47,048 nt of DNA from Xanthobacteraceae bacterium (GCA_030041005.1 JASHOR010000059.1:1-47048), one strand, 5' to 3'; positions 16,237 through 25,600 are shown, counted from the stretch's first letter. The notes: generated from the letters alone by a model not told the origin. Numbers and translations: made by a program.

Positions 16237-16381
16237 ATCGTGGAGATTGCCACACAATTAAAAAGTGTAATATATAAAAATTACAACCTAGAAGAAAAGA
16301 CGCGCGCTTCGTGCAAAGTTGTAGTCGAAGGCTCGGTTCGGGCGCCCGGGGGGCCGTTTTCTGCCAGAGCAGAACGCGCTA

Positions 16382-16543
16382 GTGTGGCGGTTCAGAAGTC
16401 CGCATCATTCCTGCCGCAACCTCGTCATGCGGAGTTCTGAACCAAAGCCACACGAGATCAATAAGTTGCTAGTGTCCTTCGATTCCGAAGTTCGCAAACG
16501 AGGGTGCCGCATAATGATGCGAACTTCGGAATCGGGACACTAG
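16382..16543. repeat. Palindromic intergenic repeat cluster 2 (families A and B)
   Basis: Element A: arms 16382-16405 (gtgtggcggttcagaag...) and 16427-16453. Element B: arms 16471-16496 (agtgtccttcgattccgaag) and 16518-16543, ending ctag. Each has one arm longer by two or three bases (ttt in A, tt in B) about seven to eight bases from the outer end, as in clusters 1 and 3. They fill most of the gap between the regulator and aminotransferase genes (16237-16577), where no other gene is seen. Confidence 0.85.
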
Positions 16544-16577
16544 CGGCGCTCGAACTCCACCACGTGCGAGCGGGCAA

Positions 16578-17942
16578 ATGGCAGACGCGAGTGCGAGTGT
16601 AAGGGCGAACTCACCGGCTGGCGCTGCCGCGGTGCCAAACGATCTCGCCTCGTTTTGGCTGCCATTCACGCCCAACCGCGCGTTCAAGCGCAATCCTCGG
16701 CTGATCGCACGCGCCAGGGACATGCACTACTACGCGCCTGACGGCCGCGCGGTGCTCGACGGCACGTCCGGGCTCTGGTGTACCAATGCCGGGCATAATC
16801 GCGATCCGATTGTTGCGGCAATTGCGCGCCAGGCAGAGCAGCTCGATTACGCGCCGACTTTCCAGTTCGCCCATCCGGGCGCGTTCGCCTTGGCGAGTCG
16901 CATCGCCGCGCTGGCGCCGGCCGACCTCGATCGGGTGTTTTTCTGCAATTCCGGTTCGGAAGCGGTCGACACCGCGCTCAAGATCGCGCTCGCGTATCAC
17001 AACGTGCGCGGGGAGGGGACGCGGACGCGCCTGATCGGCCGCGAGCGCGGTTATCACGGCGTCGGCTTCGGCGGCATTTCGGTCGGCGGCATTGTCAACA
17101 ATCGGAAAGCCTTCGGCACGCTGTTGGCCGGTGTCGATCATCTGCCAGCGACCTATAGCCGCGAGCATCAGGCCTTCACCAGGGGCGAGCCGGAATGGGG
17201 CGCGCATCTTGCCGACGACCTGGAGAGAATCGTGGCGCTGCACGATGCCTCGACCATTGCCGCGGTGATCGTCGAGCCCATGGCGGGCTCGACCGGAGTA
17301 TTGCCGCCGCCCAAGGGTTACCTGGAACGGCTGCGCAGCATCTGCGACCGTCACGGCATCTTGTTGATCTTCGACGAGGTCATCACCGGCTTCGGCCGGC
17401 TTGGCTACGCGTTCGCCGCCGAGCGCTATGGGGTAACGCCCGATCTCCTCACCTTCGCCAAGGGCGTGACCTCCGGCAGCGTACCGATGGGCGGCGTGAT
17501 TGCGCGACGGCGGGTGTACGACGCTTTCATGCGCGGGCCGGAGCGGATGATCGAACTGTTCCACGGTTACACCTATTCGGCGCATCCGCTGGCCTGCGCC
17601 GCCGGCCTTGCCGCGCTCGATCTCTATCGCGAGGAAAGATTGTTTGAGCGGGCGCGCGCGCTCGAGCCGCTATTCGCCGACGCCGCCATGACGTTGCGGG
17701 AGCTGCCGGGCGTGCTCGACATTCGCACCGTGGGGCTCACCGCCGGGATCGACCTCGCGCCCAGTCCCGGCGCCGCCGGCGCGCGCGGCTACGACGCTAT
17801 GGATCGGGCTTTCCGCGATGAAGATCTGATGATCCGCGTCACCGGCGATACGTTGGCGCTGTGTCCGCCGCTGATCGCGAGCGAAGCGCAGATCGGCGAC
17901 ATGTTCGATAAGGTGGCGCGCGTGATCCGTGCGGTGACGTAA
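16578..17942 (+). CDS. Class III omega-aminotransferase (beta-alanine--pyruvate type)
   Basis: 454 residues of a fold-type I PLP enzyme. Visible features: WLPFTPNRAFKRNPRLI near the N-terminus, typical of the beta-alanine/omega-amino-acid:pyruvate group; GTSGLWCTNAGH; the phosphate-binding FCNSGSEAVDTALKIA; VEPMAGSTGVLPPP; the Asp in LLIFDEVITGFGR; and the Schiff-base Lys295 in TFAKGVTSGSVPMGG. It would move an amino group from beta-alanine or a related omega-amine to pyruvate. Length is normal. It stands alone, with palindromic repeat clusters on both sides (ending 34 bp upstream and starting 10 bp downstream), as if it were a separate cassette. Its start is supported by homology, not by an obvious ribosome site. 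Confidence 0.92.
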   Translation: MADASASVRANSPAGAAAVPNDLASFWLPFTPNRAFKRNPRLIARARDMHYYAPDGRAVLDGTSGLWCTNAGHNRDPIVAAIARQAEQLDYAPTFQFAHPGAFALASRIAALAPADLDRVFFCNSGSEAVDTALKIALAYHNVRGEGTRTRLIGRERGYHGVGFGGISVGGIVNNRKAFGTLLAGVDHLPATYSREHQAFTRGEPEWGAHLADDLERIVALHDASTIAAVIVEPMAGSTGVLPPPKGYLERLRSICDRHGILLIFDEVITGFGRLGYAFAAERYGVTPDLLTFAKGVTSGSVPMGGVIARRRVYDAFMRGPERMIELFHGYTYSAHPLACAAGLAALDLYREERLFERARALEPLFADAAMTLRELPGVLDIRTVGLTAGIDLAPSPGAAGARGYDAMDRAFRDEDLMIRVTGDTLALCPPLIASEAQIGDMFDKVARVIRAVT

Positions 17943-17952
17943 GGCCCGCGCG

Positions 17953-18217
17953 AGTGGAGCGGATTTGACATTCGCTACCGCCAAGCCGCTAGTGTCCCGG
18001 TTCCGAAGTCCGCGAACTTCAGAATCGAAGGACACTGGCAGCTTATTGATCTCGTATGGTTTTGGTTCAGAAATCCGCATGACGAGCTCGCGGCGGGAAT
18101 GATGCGGATTTCTGAACCGCCACACGAGCACTTATCCTTGCTCGTGGTCCTTTGATTTCCAACATTCGCACGCGGGCATGTCCGGACGGGATGCGAATGT
18201 TGGAATCGGACCACGAG
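17953..18217. repeat. Palindromic intergenic repeat cluster 3 (half D, B, inverted A, C)
   Basis: In order: half of element D (17953-17975); a short-loop element B (17991-18036); element A in reverse orientation (arms 18051-18080 and 18102-18128); element C (arms 18141-18170 and 18192-18217). Compare clusters at 4262 and 16382. In A and C the longer arm again has the extra three bases (ttt/ttg...). The B element follows the broken D closely, suggesting nested insertion. It fills the whole gap between the aminotransferase and arfB; no gene seen. Confidence 0.85.
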
Positions 18218-18236
18218 GGCGCGAAAAGCCACCAGC

Positions 18237-18659
18237 TCAATCGATCGACGGCCTCGCCCGGCGCAAGCCCTTGAGCTTGGCGCGGCGCTTCTTGGCTTCG
18301 ATGCGGCGGAGCCGCGCGGCCGCGGTCGGCCTGGTCGGACGGCGCGGCACCGGGGGGATCGCGGCGCGCCGGATGAGATCGACCAGGCGTTCGAGCGCGT
18401 CGGCCCGGTTACGCGCCTGCGCGCGGTGGCGTTGCGCGGTGATGACGACGACGCCGTCGGCGGTGAGCCGCGCGCCGGCAAGCCGTTCCAGCCGCGCCGC
18501 GACCTCCGGCGGCAGCGACGGCGAATGGCGCACGTCGAAACGCAACTGCACTGCGCTGGCGAGCTTGTTGACGTTCTGCCCGCCAGGCCCGGAGGCGCGA
18601 ATGAATTTCTCCGCGATCTCGCCTTCGTCGATGCTGATCTTGGCCGTGACGCGGATCAT
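18237..18659 (-). CDS. arfB: Alternative ribosome-rescue factor ArfB (YaeJ)
   Basis: 140 residues, the usual ArfB length. The catalytic GGQ loop is present near residues 25-27 (RASGPGGQNVNKLASAVQLR), and the C-terminus is the basic tail (RRIEAKKRRAKLKGLRRARP) that enters the empty mRNA channel of stalled ribosomes. It hydrolyses peptidyl-tRNA on non-stop complexes. Starts at ATG 18659. The last codons lie 20 bp from the repeat cluster. Confidence 0.95.
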   Translation of the reverse strand: MIRVTAKISIDEGEIAEKFIRASGPGGQNVNKLASAVQLRFDVRHSPSLPPEVAARLERLAGARLTADGVVVITAQRHRAQARNRADALERLVDLIRRAAIPPVPRRPTRPTAAARLRRIEAKKRRAKLKGLRRARPSID

Positions 18660-18829
18660 GACAGGCGCCGCCCCCTGCGCAACGCCGCAATGCGTCGCGA
18701 AAGCGGAGGATTATATCCTGAAAACCGATTGCCACACCGCGCGCGGCAATCTTCGCTCGGAACGCGGCGAGAAAGCCAGTCGTTACGGCGCGTTGTGGTG
18801 CGCGGGAAGTGGTGCAGACGCGTTGCCGA

Positions 18830-19537
18830 CTATTGCTGCGATTCGGCACTGCCGCTCGACAGCGTGGCGCGGTCGGCGACAGTCGGAACCTTATACCGCT
18901 TCTGATCGGGTCCGATGCCGTACGGCTGATCGGGCGACGGAGTAAGGTATCCCGGAGGTGGATCCGTCAGACTGGTGCGTGCCGGTTCGCCGGTGAACGT
19001 CGCATATTTCGATTTGTTGGGATTCAAGAAGCTGAAAATGTTCATCTTGTTGTCTATATCGCGTTCCGGATAGTCGGCGCTCGCATTGCCGCCGCCGCCT
19101 GCGGCGCTCGCTGAGCCGCCGACGACATCGTTGAGCTGGTCAGGACGCAGTGGCGCGGCCAGGCTGATCGCCCAATCCGGATGGGGCTTCGGCTTTTCCT
19201 TGACTTTGGCCTGGGTACGCCGCGCGATGTCGGGATCTTTGGGCCAATCCGCTACGGCGGGCGGCCGGTCCGCCGCCGGCGGAGGCAAATCGCGCGTCGG
19301 TGGCACCACCAGCGGGGAACGCTCGCTGTAATCGGGGTTTGGCGGCGCTTCGACCCCGATCACCTGCAACAGCTCGTCATAGAGGGAGGGGTTGTTGCTC
19401 ATGATATCGTTGTCGCCGGCGCGCGCTGTCGTGGCACCGATGCAGACGATCAGAACAGCGACTGCGGCGCCGCAAGCGGCCTTCAGCGCCGGCCTGGGCG
19501 GCCGGTTCTCGCGGCCGCCGAACTGCTTCCGCCACAT
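18830..19537 (-). CDS. Exported proline-rich hypothetical protein
   Basis: About 235 residues from the ATG at 19537 (MWRKQFGGREN); an in-frame ATG 13 codons earlier is also possible. Basic residues then the hydrophobic segment AACGAAVAVLIVCIGATTARA form a signal peptide. The mature part is rich in Pro, Asp and Lys (PPTRDLPPPAADRPPAVADW) with a Gly-rich stretch (GGSASAAGGGGNASA) and a C-terminal block (NIFSFLNPNKSKYATFTGEP) that looks conserved. No enzymatic motif. It follows lspA on the same strand by about 90 bp. I do not recognise a family; the lspA-adjacent position suggests an envelope role. Confidence 0.65.
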   Translation of the reverse strand: MWRKQFGGRENRPPRPALKAACGAAVAVLIVCIGATTARAGDNDIMSNNPSLYDELLQVIGVEAPPNPDYSERSPLVVPPTRDLPPPAADRPPAVADWPKDPDIARRTQAKVKEKPKPHPDWAISLAAPLRPDQLNDVVGGSASAAGGGGNASADYPERDIDNKMNIFSFLNPNKSKYATFTGEPARTSLTDPPPGYLTPSPDQPYGIGPDQKRYKVPTVADRATLSSGSAESQQ

Positions 19538-19625
19538 GCTTCTCACCCCGGGGTGCCGGTCCGGCACCGTTCCCAAAGGGCTCTAAGCCCTTGATAGACT
19601 TCCCACTTGCCAATTTTATCCCGGA

Positions 19626-20165
19626 TCAGGGCGCTTTTGCGGCACCACCCGGGCGCAGCGAGTCGCAGAGGAGACCGATAACGCCGGCCACGATCGCCAC
19701 ATCGGCGAGGTTAAAGACGTACCAGTGGAAATGAAAGCCGGGGCGATCCACGTGAAGAAACACGAAATCCATGACGCCCGGCCAGTGCAAGCGATCGATG
19801 GCATTGCCAACGGCCCCGCCAATGATCAGCCCGAGCGACAGTGCGGCGAGACCTGAAGGCGCTCGCGCGAGCCAGACCCACAGGAACGCGACGGCGGCGA
19901 TCTTGAAGGCCAGCAGAGCCCAGGGACCGACCGGGCCGTTTTGCGGAAACAGCCCATAGCTGATGCCGGTGTTCCAGGTGAGCGCGAGTTCGACAAAGCG
20001 CGAAAGCACGATCGGCCCGTGGCTGCCCAGATGCATGACGACCAAGAGCCAGACCTTGGCGGCCTGATCGATCGCGCAAATCAGCGCCGCCACCCCAATC
20101 CCGAAGGCACTCAACGGCCCCCACAGATAGGAGCGGCCGGCTTTGGCGGGCGCCACCTCGGTCAA
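19626..20165 (-). CDS. lspA: Lipoprotein signal peptidase
   Basis: 179 residues if TTG 20165 is used, eight bases after the ileS stop with GAGG before it; GTG at 20156 is the alternative. Four membrane helices and the aspartyl-protease signatures are present: NAIDR with Asp124 (GGAVGNAIDRLHWPGVMDF) and Asp155 in VFNLADVAIVAG. It cleaves signal peptides of diacylglyceryl-modified prolipoproteins in the inner membrane. The frame runs open far upstream inside ileS, but that part has no homology. The ileS-lspA order is conserved in many bacteria, and the near-overlap indicates coupled translation. Confidence 0.93.
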   Translation of the reverse strand: MTEVAPAKAGRSYLWGPLSAFGIGVAALICAIDQAAKVWLLVVMHLGSHGPIVLSRFVELALTWNTGISYGLFPQNGPVGPWALLAFKIAAVAFLWVWLARAPSGLAALSLGLIIGGAVGNAIDRLHWPGVMDFVFLHVDRPGFHFHWYVFNLADVAIVAGVIGLLCDSLRPGGAAKAP

Positions 20166-20173
20166 GATCGCCT

Positions 20174-23173
20174 CTACTCCGTCGCCTTGCGCATGGCTTC
20201 CCATTCGCGCAACGCCTGAGCATCGCGCGGCGTCACGTCGGGAAATTGCGGATCGAGCCCGACCGATTCGCTGACTTTCCAGGAGCGCGCGCATTTGCGG
20301 CCTTGCGCAAGCTGCGGCTCGACCGCGACGCCGCGCACGTCGTCGAGCCGGAACGCCGATGACGGCCCCTCCGCTTCCACCAAGGTCGCCGCCGAGGTGA
20401 TGCACAGTTCGGCGAGGTCGACGTCCACCGCGGCGGCAAAGAGCGCCTGATCCGCCACGTAGATGACGGGAGCCGCTTCGAGCGAGGAGCCGATGCGCTT
20501 TGCCGCCCGCTCCAGTTCGAGCGCGCCGGTCACGACCCGGCGAAGGCCGCGCAGCTTGCGCCATTTGTCGGCCAGCGCATCGTCGCGCCAATCCGCGGGG
20601 ACCTCGGGGAACGCTTCGAGGTGCACGGAGACGGCCTTCGGATCGCGCGCAAGCCACGCCTCCTCGGCGGTGAAGCAAAGCATCGGTGCGAGCCAGATCA
20701 CCGTGCAGCGGAACAGATGGTCGAGCACGGTGAGACAGGCTTTGCGCGTTGCCGACGAATACGGGTCGCAGTAGAGCGCGTCCTTGCGAATATCGAAATA
20801 GAATGCCGAGAGATCGACGGTCATGAACGCGTTGAGCGCAGCGAAAATGCGCTTGTAGTCGAAGTCGGCATAAGCGGCGCGGATCAGCGGATGGAGTTCG
20901 GCGAGCCGATGCAGCATCAGCCGTTCAAGCTCCGGCATGCGCTCCGGCTCGACGCGCTCGGCGACATGAAAATGCGCGAGATTGCCGAGCATCCACCGCA
21001 GCGTGTTGCGCAGCTTGCGGTAGGTATCGACCGTGGTCTTGAGGATTTCCGCGCCGATACGCAGATCGTCGGCGTAGTCGGCGGCGCACACCCACATGCG
21101 CAGGATGTCGGCGCCCGACTGCCTGATCACGTCCTGCGGCGCGGTGACGTTGCCGAGGGATTTCGACATTTTGCGCCCATCCTCGTCGAGCACGAAGCCA
21201 TGGGTGAGCACCACATCGAACGGCGCGCGGCCGCGCGTGCCGCAGCTTTCCAGAAGCGAAGATTGAAACCAGCCGCGGTGCTGATCGGAGCCTTCAAGAT
21301 ACATCACGGTGTCAGGCCCGCCGTCCGCCTTGCGTTTGATGCCGGCGAGGCCGGGGAAATGTTTCGGGTCCTCCAGAACGAAGGCGTGCGTGGAGCCGGA
21401 GTCGAACCAGACATCGAGAATGTCGTCGACCTTTTGCCAGCCTTCGTTGGCGCGCTTGCCTAAAAGGCGTTCGCGGGCGCCCGGATTGTACCAGGCGTCG
21501 GCTCCCTCGGCCTCGAAGGCCTCGATGATGCGCACGTTGACTTCCGCATCATCGAGGATGTCCACCGAGCCGTCCGCCCTTTCCGTGACGAAGAGTGTGA
21601 TCGGCACGCCCCAGGCGCGCTGGCGCGAGATCACCCAGTCGGGACGCGTTGCGATCATCCCGGCAATGCGGTTCTCGCCCTGCGGCGGAACCCAGCGCGT
21701 CGCGCCGATCGCCTCGCGGGCGCGTTGCCGGAGCGTGAGCCCTTGCTTCGGCGGCCACTCGATCGGCGTGTCCATCGCGATGAACCATTGCGGCGTGTTG
21801 CGGAAGATCACCGGCTTCTTTGAACGCCACGAATGCGGGTATTGATGCTTGAGTTTGCCGCGCGCGATCAGCATGCCGGCGTCGATCAACGCCTTGATCA
21901 CCGCCTCGTTGGCGTCGCCGCGATCGCCCTTTTCGGTCAATACGCGCTTGCCGGCAAAGCCCGGCGCCTGGTCGGTGAAGCGGCCGTCGGCATCGACCGT
22001 ATAAGGGATCGTGGTGTTGATGCCGCGCGCTTCCAGCTCGGCCTTGTGCGCCGTCCAAACATCGAAGTCCTCGCGGCCGTGGCCCGGCGCGGTATGCACG
22101 AAGCCGGTGCCGGTATCCTCGGTGACGTGGTCGCCGGGCAATAGCGGCACGACAAAGTCATAGTCGCCGCCCAAACCCTGGAGCGGATGACGGCAGGTGA
22201 TAGCGCCGGGCCATCCGACCGGCAGGATGGCAATCTGCCTGAAGGCGGTAACGCGCGCCTGCCGCAAGACCTCAAGCGCGAGTTTTTCGGCGAGAATGAA
22301 TTTCTCGCCGACCTTCGCCCAATTGTCTTCGGGAGCGTCGGTGATCTCGTAAAGGCCATAGCTGATCTTGGGCGAGTAGCTGATCGCGCGATTGCCGGGA
22401 ATGGTCCACGGCGTCGTCGTCCAGATCAGGACAGAAGCCGACTGCAGCATCCTCAGATTTTCATTCGCCGCTGCCGCAATAACCGGAAACTTCACCCATA
22501 CCTGATCGGAGACGTAGTCCTCGTACTCGACCTCGGCCTCGGCGAGCGCCGTCTTCTCCACCACCGACCACATCACCGGCTTACTGCCGCGATAGAGGAT
22601 GCCCTCGGCGGCGAACTTCATCAGCTCGCGCGCGATCTGCGCCTCGGCGGCGTAGGCCATCGTGGTGTAGGGATGGTCCCAGTCGCCAACCACGCCGAGC
22701 CGCTCGAACTCCTCCCGCTGCACCTTGATCCAGTGCTCGGCGAAGGCGCGGCATTCCTTGCGAAATTCCACGAGCGCCGTGGCGAGGGAAAAATCCGGCT
22801 TCGTCCTGCCCTTGGCGCGGTAATTATCCTCCTCGATCTTCCATTCGATCGGCAGACCGTGGCAGTCCCAGCCGGGCACGTAGTCGGAATCGAAGCCGAG
22901 CATCTGCTGGCTCTTCGTCACCACATCCTTGAGGATCTTGTTGAGCGCGTGGCCGATATGGATGTTGCCGTTGGCGTAGGGCGGCCCGTCGTGCAGCACG
23001 AACTTCGCGCGTCCCTTGCCGGCCTCGCGCAGCCGCCGGTAGAGGCCGATTTCCGTCCAGCGCGCGAGAATTTTCGGTTCCTGCTGGGGCAGGCCGGCGC
23101 GCATCGGGAAATCGGTTTTCGGCAAGAACAGCGTCTCGCTGTAGTTGCGGGCCTTGGCAAGCGTCTCGTTCAT
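20174..23173 (-). CDS. ileS: Isoleucyl-tRNA synthetase
   Basis: 999 residues from ATG 23173 ([18 protein letters not shown]). Class I signatures: HIGH at residues 72-75 within [20 protein letters not shown], and KMSKS near 664 within [13 protein letters not shown]. The editing (CP1) domain lies between, with [16 protein letters not shown]. The anticodon-binding domain follows ([20 protein letters not shown]). It charges tRNA-Ile and removes misactivated valine. The length is normal for bacterial IleRS. An upstream extension of 34 codons has no homology and is rejected. Upstream partner of lspA. Confidence 0.97.
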   Translation of the reverse strand: MNETLAKARNYSETLFLPKTDFPMRAGLPQQEPKILARWTEIGLYRRLREAGKGRAKFVLHDGPPYANGNIHIGHALNKILKDVVTKSQQMLGFDSDYVPGWDCHGLPIEWKIEEDNYRAKGRTKPDFSLATALVEFRKECRAFAEHWIKVQREEFERLGVVGDWDHPYTTMAYAAEAQIARELMKFAAEGILYRGSKPVMWSVVEKTALAEAEVEYEDYVSDQVWVKFPVIAAAANENLRMLQSASVLIWTTTPWTIPGNRAISYSPKISYGLYEITDAPEDNWAKVGEKFILAEKLALEVLRQARVTAFRQIAILPVGWPGAITCRHPLQGLGGDYDFVVPLLPGDHVTEDTGTGFVHTAPGHGREDFDVWTAHKAELEARGINTTIPYTVDADGRFTDQAPGFAGKRVLTEKGDRGDANEAVIKALIDAGMLIARGKLKHQYPHSWRSKKPVIFRNTPQWFIAMDTPIEWPPKQGLTLRQRAREAIGATRWVPPQGENRIAGMIATRPDWVISRQRAWGVPITLFVTERADGSVDILDDAEVNVRIIEAFEAEGADAWYNPGARERLLGKRANEGWQKVDDILDVWFDSGSTHAFVLEDPKHFPGLAGIKRKADGGPDTVMYLEGSDQHRGWFQSSLLESCGTRGRAPFDVVLTHGFVLDEDGRKMSKSLGNVTAPQDVIRQSGADILRMWVCAADYADDLRIGAEILKTTVDTYRKLRNTLRWMLGNLAHFHVAERVEPERMPELERLMLHRLAELHPLIRAAYADFDYKRIFAALNAFMTVDLSAFYFDIRKDALYCDPYSSATRKACLTVLDHLFRCTVIWLAPMLCFTAEEAWLARDPKAVSVHLEAFPEVPADWRDDALADKWRKLRGLRRVVTGALELERAAKRIGSSLEAAPVIYVADQALFAAAVDVDLAELCITSAATLVEAEGPSSAFRLDDVRGVAVEPQLAQGRKCARSWKVSESVGLDPQFPDVTPRDAQALREWEAMRKATE

Positions 23174-23307
23174 GGGCCGCCTTCTAACAAGCCGATGGCG
23201 GTGCGAAAAGGGCGCACGATGGTGGACGCGCCGCGGAACTGGGCGGCTGCACCTGGCGTTAGCCCGCGGGTTCAAGGGCGGCCACAGCGAGCGCGCCGGA
23301 GGCCTTC

Positions 23308-24411
23308 GTGGAATACATCCGCGCCAGCCGGGAAGCCCGCCACGCTCTCATCATCAGCGACCCGCAGCCGGTCGCCAGCGTCGGCTCGATCTGGGCGTCG
23401 GCCACCCAGGCCGCCAATATCGGCATTTTCCTGCTGCTGCTCGGCGGTTTCTTCTATATCGGCCGCGAGATCCTGCTCCCGATCCTGATTGCGGCGGTGG
23501 TGGCGCTGACGCTCGGACCCCTGATCAAGGTTGGCTCCAAGCACGGCATTTCGCCGTGGATCAGCGCCATCCTCATCGTGACGCTCGCGGTCGGAGCGCT
23601 CGCCTTGGCGGCGACCGCCATCGCCGGCCCGGTGAGCGAATGGATCGGGCGGGCTCCCGAAATCGGCGCCTCGATCAAGCAGAAGCTTGCCGTGCTCGAT
23701 CCGCCGCTCGCCGCCTTTCGCCAATTGCGGAGCGCGCTGTTCGGGCCCGCGGGCGCTGCCGCCGCGCCCGCGCCGGCAGCCCGCGACGTCGTGCTGCCGG
23801 TCGTCGCCTTTGCCACTCCGGCCGTCGGCGAGGTGCTGCTGTTCTTCGGCACGCTGCTCTTCTTTCTCGTCGGTCAGATCAGCCTGCGCAGCCGGCTGGT
23901 GCTCATGTTCTCCCAGCAGGAAGCCAGGCTGCGTTTTCTGCGGATCGTCAACGACATCGAAAAGAACTTGGCCGGCTATCTCACGGTCGTGACCGTCATC
24001 AATGCCGCACTCGGGACGCTTGTGGGCATCGGCGCCTGGATCGTCGGGCTGCCGGATCCGGCGATTTTCGGCTTGCTGGCGGCGCTGCTGAACTATGTGC
24101 CCTATGTCGGCCCGGCCCTCATGGTGGTGATCCTGTTCGGCGTCGGCTTGGTAAGCTTCGCATCGCTCGGGCACGCGCTGCTGGCGCCGGCCGGCCTGCT
24201 CGTTCTGTGCACCTTGGAAGGACACTTCATCACGCCGACCATCATTGGCCGGCGGATGACGCTAAATCCGCTTATCGTGGTCCTGGCGCTGGCGTTCTGG
24301 ACCTGGATGTGGGGTCCGGTCGGCGCCTTTCTCGCCGTTCCGCTCTCAATCATCGGTCTCGTCATCTTCAATCATTTGTTTCCCCACGATGAAATCAGGC
24401 TGCCTGATTGA
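23308..24411 (+). CDS. AI-2E family transporter-like membrane protein
   Basis: 367 residues from GTG 23308. Two N-terminal hydrophobic segments ([32 protein letters not shown]), a central soluble region of about 100 residues with an Ala/Pro-rich insert, then five or so helices. The family motif [10 protein letters not shown] is at about residue 267, and [19 protein letters not shown] near 308. Members are called AI-2 exporters or PerM but their substrates are mostly unproven; some act as Na+/H+ antiporters. Divergent from ileS (134 bp apart) and followed by the DUF883 gene. Confidence 0.88.
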   Translation: MEYIRASREARHALIISDPQPVASVGSIWASATQAANIGIFLLLLGGFFYIGREILLPILIAAVVALTLGPLIKVGSKHGISPWISAILIVTLAVGALALAATAIAGPVSEWIGRAPEIGASIKQKLAVLDPPLAAFRQLRSALFGPAGAAAAPAPAARDVVLPVVAFATPAVGEVLLFFGTLLFFLVGQISLRSRLVLMFSQQEARLRFLRIVNDIEKNLAGYLTVVTVINAALGTLVGIGAWIVGLPDPAIFGLLAALLNYVPYVGPALMVVILFGVGLVSFASLGHALLAPAGLLVLCTLEGHFITPTIIGRRMTLNPLIVVLALAFWTWMWGPVGAFLAVPLSIIGLVIFNHLFPHDEIRLPD

Positions 24412-24490
24412 ACAGAGCTTGCCCGGCTTGCTAATGTCGAGGGAACTTTTCCGGTCTTTTCCTACTTGAAGGGACAACTCGGCAAGGCTC

Positions 24491-24602
24491 CCAAGGAGAG
24501 ATGGCCAAGGAGAGATGGCCAAGGAGAGATGGCCAAGGAGAGATGGCCAAGGAGAGATGGCCAAGGAGAGATGGCCAAGGAGAGATGGCCAAGGAGAGAT
24601 GG
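24491..24602 (+). repeat. 14-bp tandem repeat, eight exact copies, each a Shine-Dalgarno plus ATG
   Basis: Eight perfect units of ccaaggagagatgg, ending two bases before the DUF883 start codon. Every unit holds AAGGAG followed two bases later by ATG. Since 14 is not a multiple of three, the internal ATGs fall in all three frames. Only the last AAGGAG has the ideal seven-base spacing to the true start at 24604. The frame through the repeat is open and would add up to 46 residues with a KERWPRRDGQGEMA period. Confidence 0.95.
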
Positions 24603-24603
24603 C

Positions 24604-24975
24604 ATGGATACTGCCTCTGACATTTCCGAGGGTGCCCGCGAGGCTGTTCGCGACACGACCGCAGCGGCTGCCGACGCATCGAGCGCCATCCAGAAGGATT
24701 TGCAGGCCTTGCGCGATGATCTTGCGCGGCTCGCGGAAGAGATCAGCGGCATCGTTTCCACAAGGGGCAATGCCGCCTGGACGCGGGCGAAGACGAGCAT
24801 GGACGGGGTAGTGTCGGACGCACAAGTCAAAGGCCAAGAGGCGGTCGACGCGGTCCGCGAAATCTCCGACAACTTCGTCGATGCCATTGACGAGTCCATC
24901 AAGACCCGTCCCTATACTACCTTGGCGTTGGCGGTCGGGTTGGGCGTTCTGCTGGGTGCGACTTGGCGACGATGA
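24604..24975 (+). CDS. DUF883/ElaB-family protein with C-terminal membrane anchor
   Basis: 123 residues from ATG 24604. The first 95 or so residues are charged helix (REAVRDTTAAAADASSAIQK, LQALRDDLARLAEEISGIVS) and the end is a single hydrophobic segment, TLALAVGLGVLLGATWRR, the usual DUF883 layout. In E. coli relatives (ElaB, YqjD) the tail anchors ribosome-binding proteins to the inner membrane in stationary phase. The gene after it is a holin-like (YqjE-type) membrane protein, the usual partner. Start choice: the Shine-Dalgarno of the last upstream repeat unit is correctly spaced for this ATG. The stop lies in the first unit of a second 14-bp tandem repeat. Confidence 0.85.
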   Translation: MDTASDISEGAREAVRDTTAAAADASSAIQKDLQALRDDLARLAEEISGIVSTRGNAAWTRAKTSMDGVVSDAQVKGQEAVDAVREISDNFVDAIDESIKTRPYTTLALAVGLGVLLGATWRR

Positions 24976-25060
24976 TTTGGCGACGATGATTTGGCGACGA
25001 TGATTTGACGAGGGCGACTGGGCGAGGGTGACTGGGCGAGGGTGAGTTGGCAACGCTGGC
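24963..25060 (+). repeat. 14-bp tandem repeat, three exact and four degenerate copies
   Basis: Units of ttggcgacgatgat at 24963, 24977 and 24991, followed by decayed units at 25005, 25019, 25033 and 25047 (tgggcgagggtgac and similar). The period equals that of the repeat upstream of DUF883, but the unit differs. The TGA stop of the DUF883 gene is formed within the first unit. The rest fills the gap to the holin-like gene. Confidence 0.9.
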
Positions 25061-25090
25061 CGGCAAGCTCAAGCGCCTGGCGAGGCTTCC

Positions 25091-25543
25091 ATGATCAAGG
25101 GCCTGATACGGGAAGCCACGCTCGCGGTTCAGGCCAAGAGCGGCGTCACTACGGGACTGATCGTCTGGCTGGTCATTGCCGCGCTTGCGGCGCTCACGGC
25201 CTTCTCGTTTTTCTGTGTTGCCGGCTACGTGTGGCTGACCCGGGAGTTCGGGCCGGTATTTGGCGCGCTGGTCGCCGCCGGTTTCTTCTTGCTGGTCACC
25301 GCCATCGCCGCGTTGACGGCGCTCCTTGTGCGCCGCGCAGCAAAACGGCGCGCAGTTCTCGAACGTGCGGCTCATGCCCACGCCGGCTCCTGGCTGCTCG
25401 ATCCGAAATTGCTGTCGAGCGTCGTACAGCTTGGCCGTACGCTCGGCTGGCAGCGGCTGGTGCCGTTCGCCTTGCTCGGCATTCTGGCCGCGCAATGGGC
25501 TCGCGAATCGCGCGATCACGACAAGCGCGAGGGCGGCAAATGA
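25091..25543 (+). CDS. Phage holin-family (YqjE-like) inner-membrane protein
   Basis: 150 residues from ATG 25091. Two long transmembrane helices (about residues 20-45 and 55-80) joined by a short loop (WLTREFGPVFG), then a basic stretch (RRAAKRRAVLERAA), a third weaker hydrophobic segment (LVPFALLGILAAQWA) and a charged end. The layout fits the Phage_holin_3_6 family, which regularly follows DUF883 genes. The name reflects fold only; there is no lysis gene or phage gene here. Probably in an operon with the DUF883 gene 115 bp upstream. Confidence 0.75.
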   Translation: MIKGLIREATLAVQAKSGVTTGLIVWLVIAALAALTAFSFFCVAGYVWLTREFGPVFGALVAAGFFLLVTAIAALTALLVRRAAKRRAVLERAAHAHAGSWLLDPKLLSSVVQLGRTLGWQRLVPFALLGILAAQWARESRDHDKREGGK

Positions 25544-25600
25544 TCTCTGCGGTGCTGGCCGCCCAACGATGGCGCCGGCCACTCTCGCATCGCCGGCGGA

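Noticed and set aside
22187-23488. 433-codon plus-strand frame opposite the ileS 5' end
   Set aside because: Antisense shadow without motifs; ileS is unambiguous.
24346-25053. Minus-strand frame across the 14-bp repeats coding for SLLGHLSLAISPWP units
   Set aside because: Periodicity comes only from the tandem repeat; it ends inside the AI-2E gene and has no ribosome site or homology.
24491-25060. CRISPR-like array
   Set aside because: Units are directly adjacent with no spacers, too short, and no cas genes are present.
25091-25543. Prophage remnant, because of the holin-family call
   Set aside because: The protein is the usual partner of DUF883 and no other phage gene is in the window.
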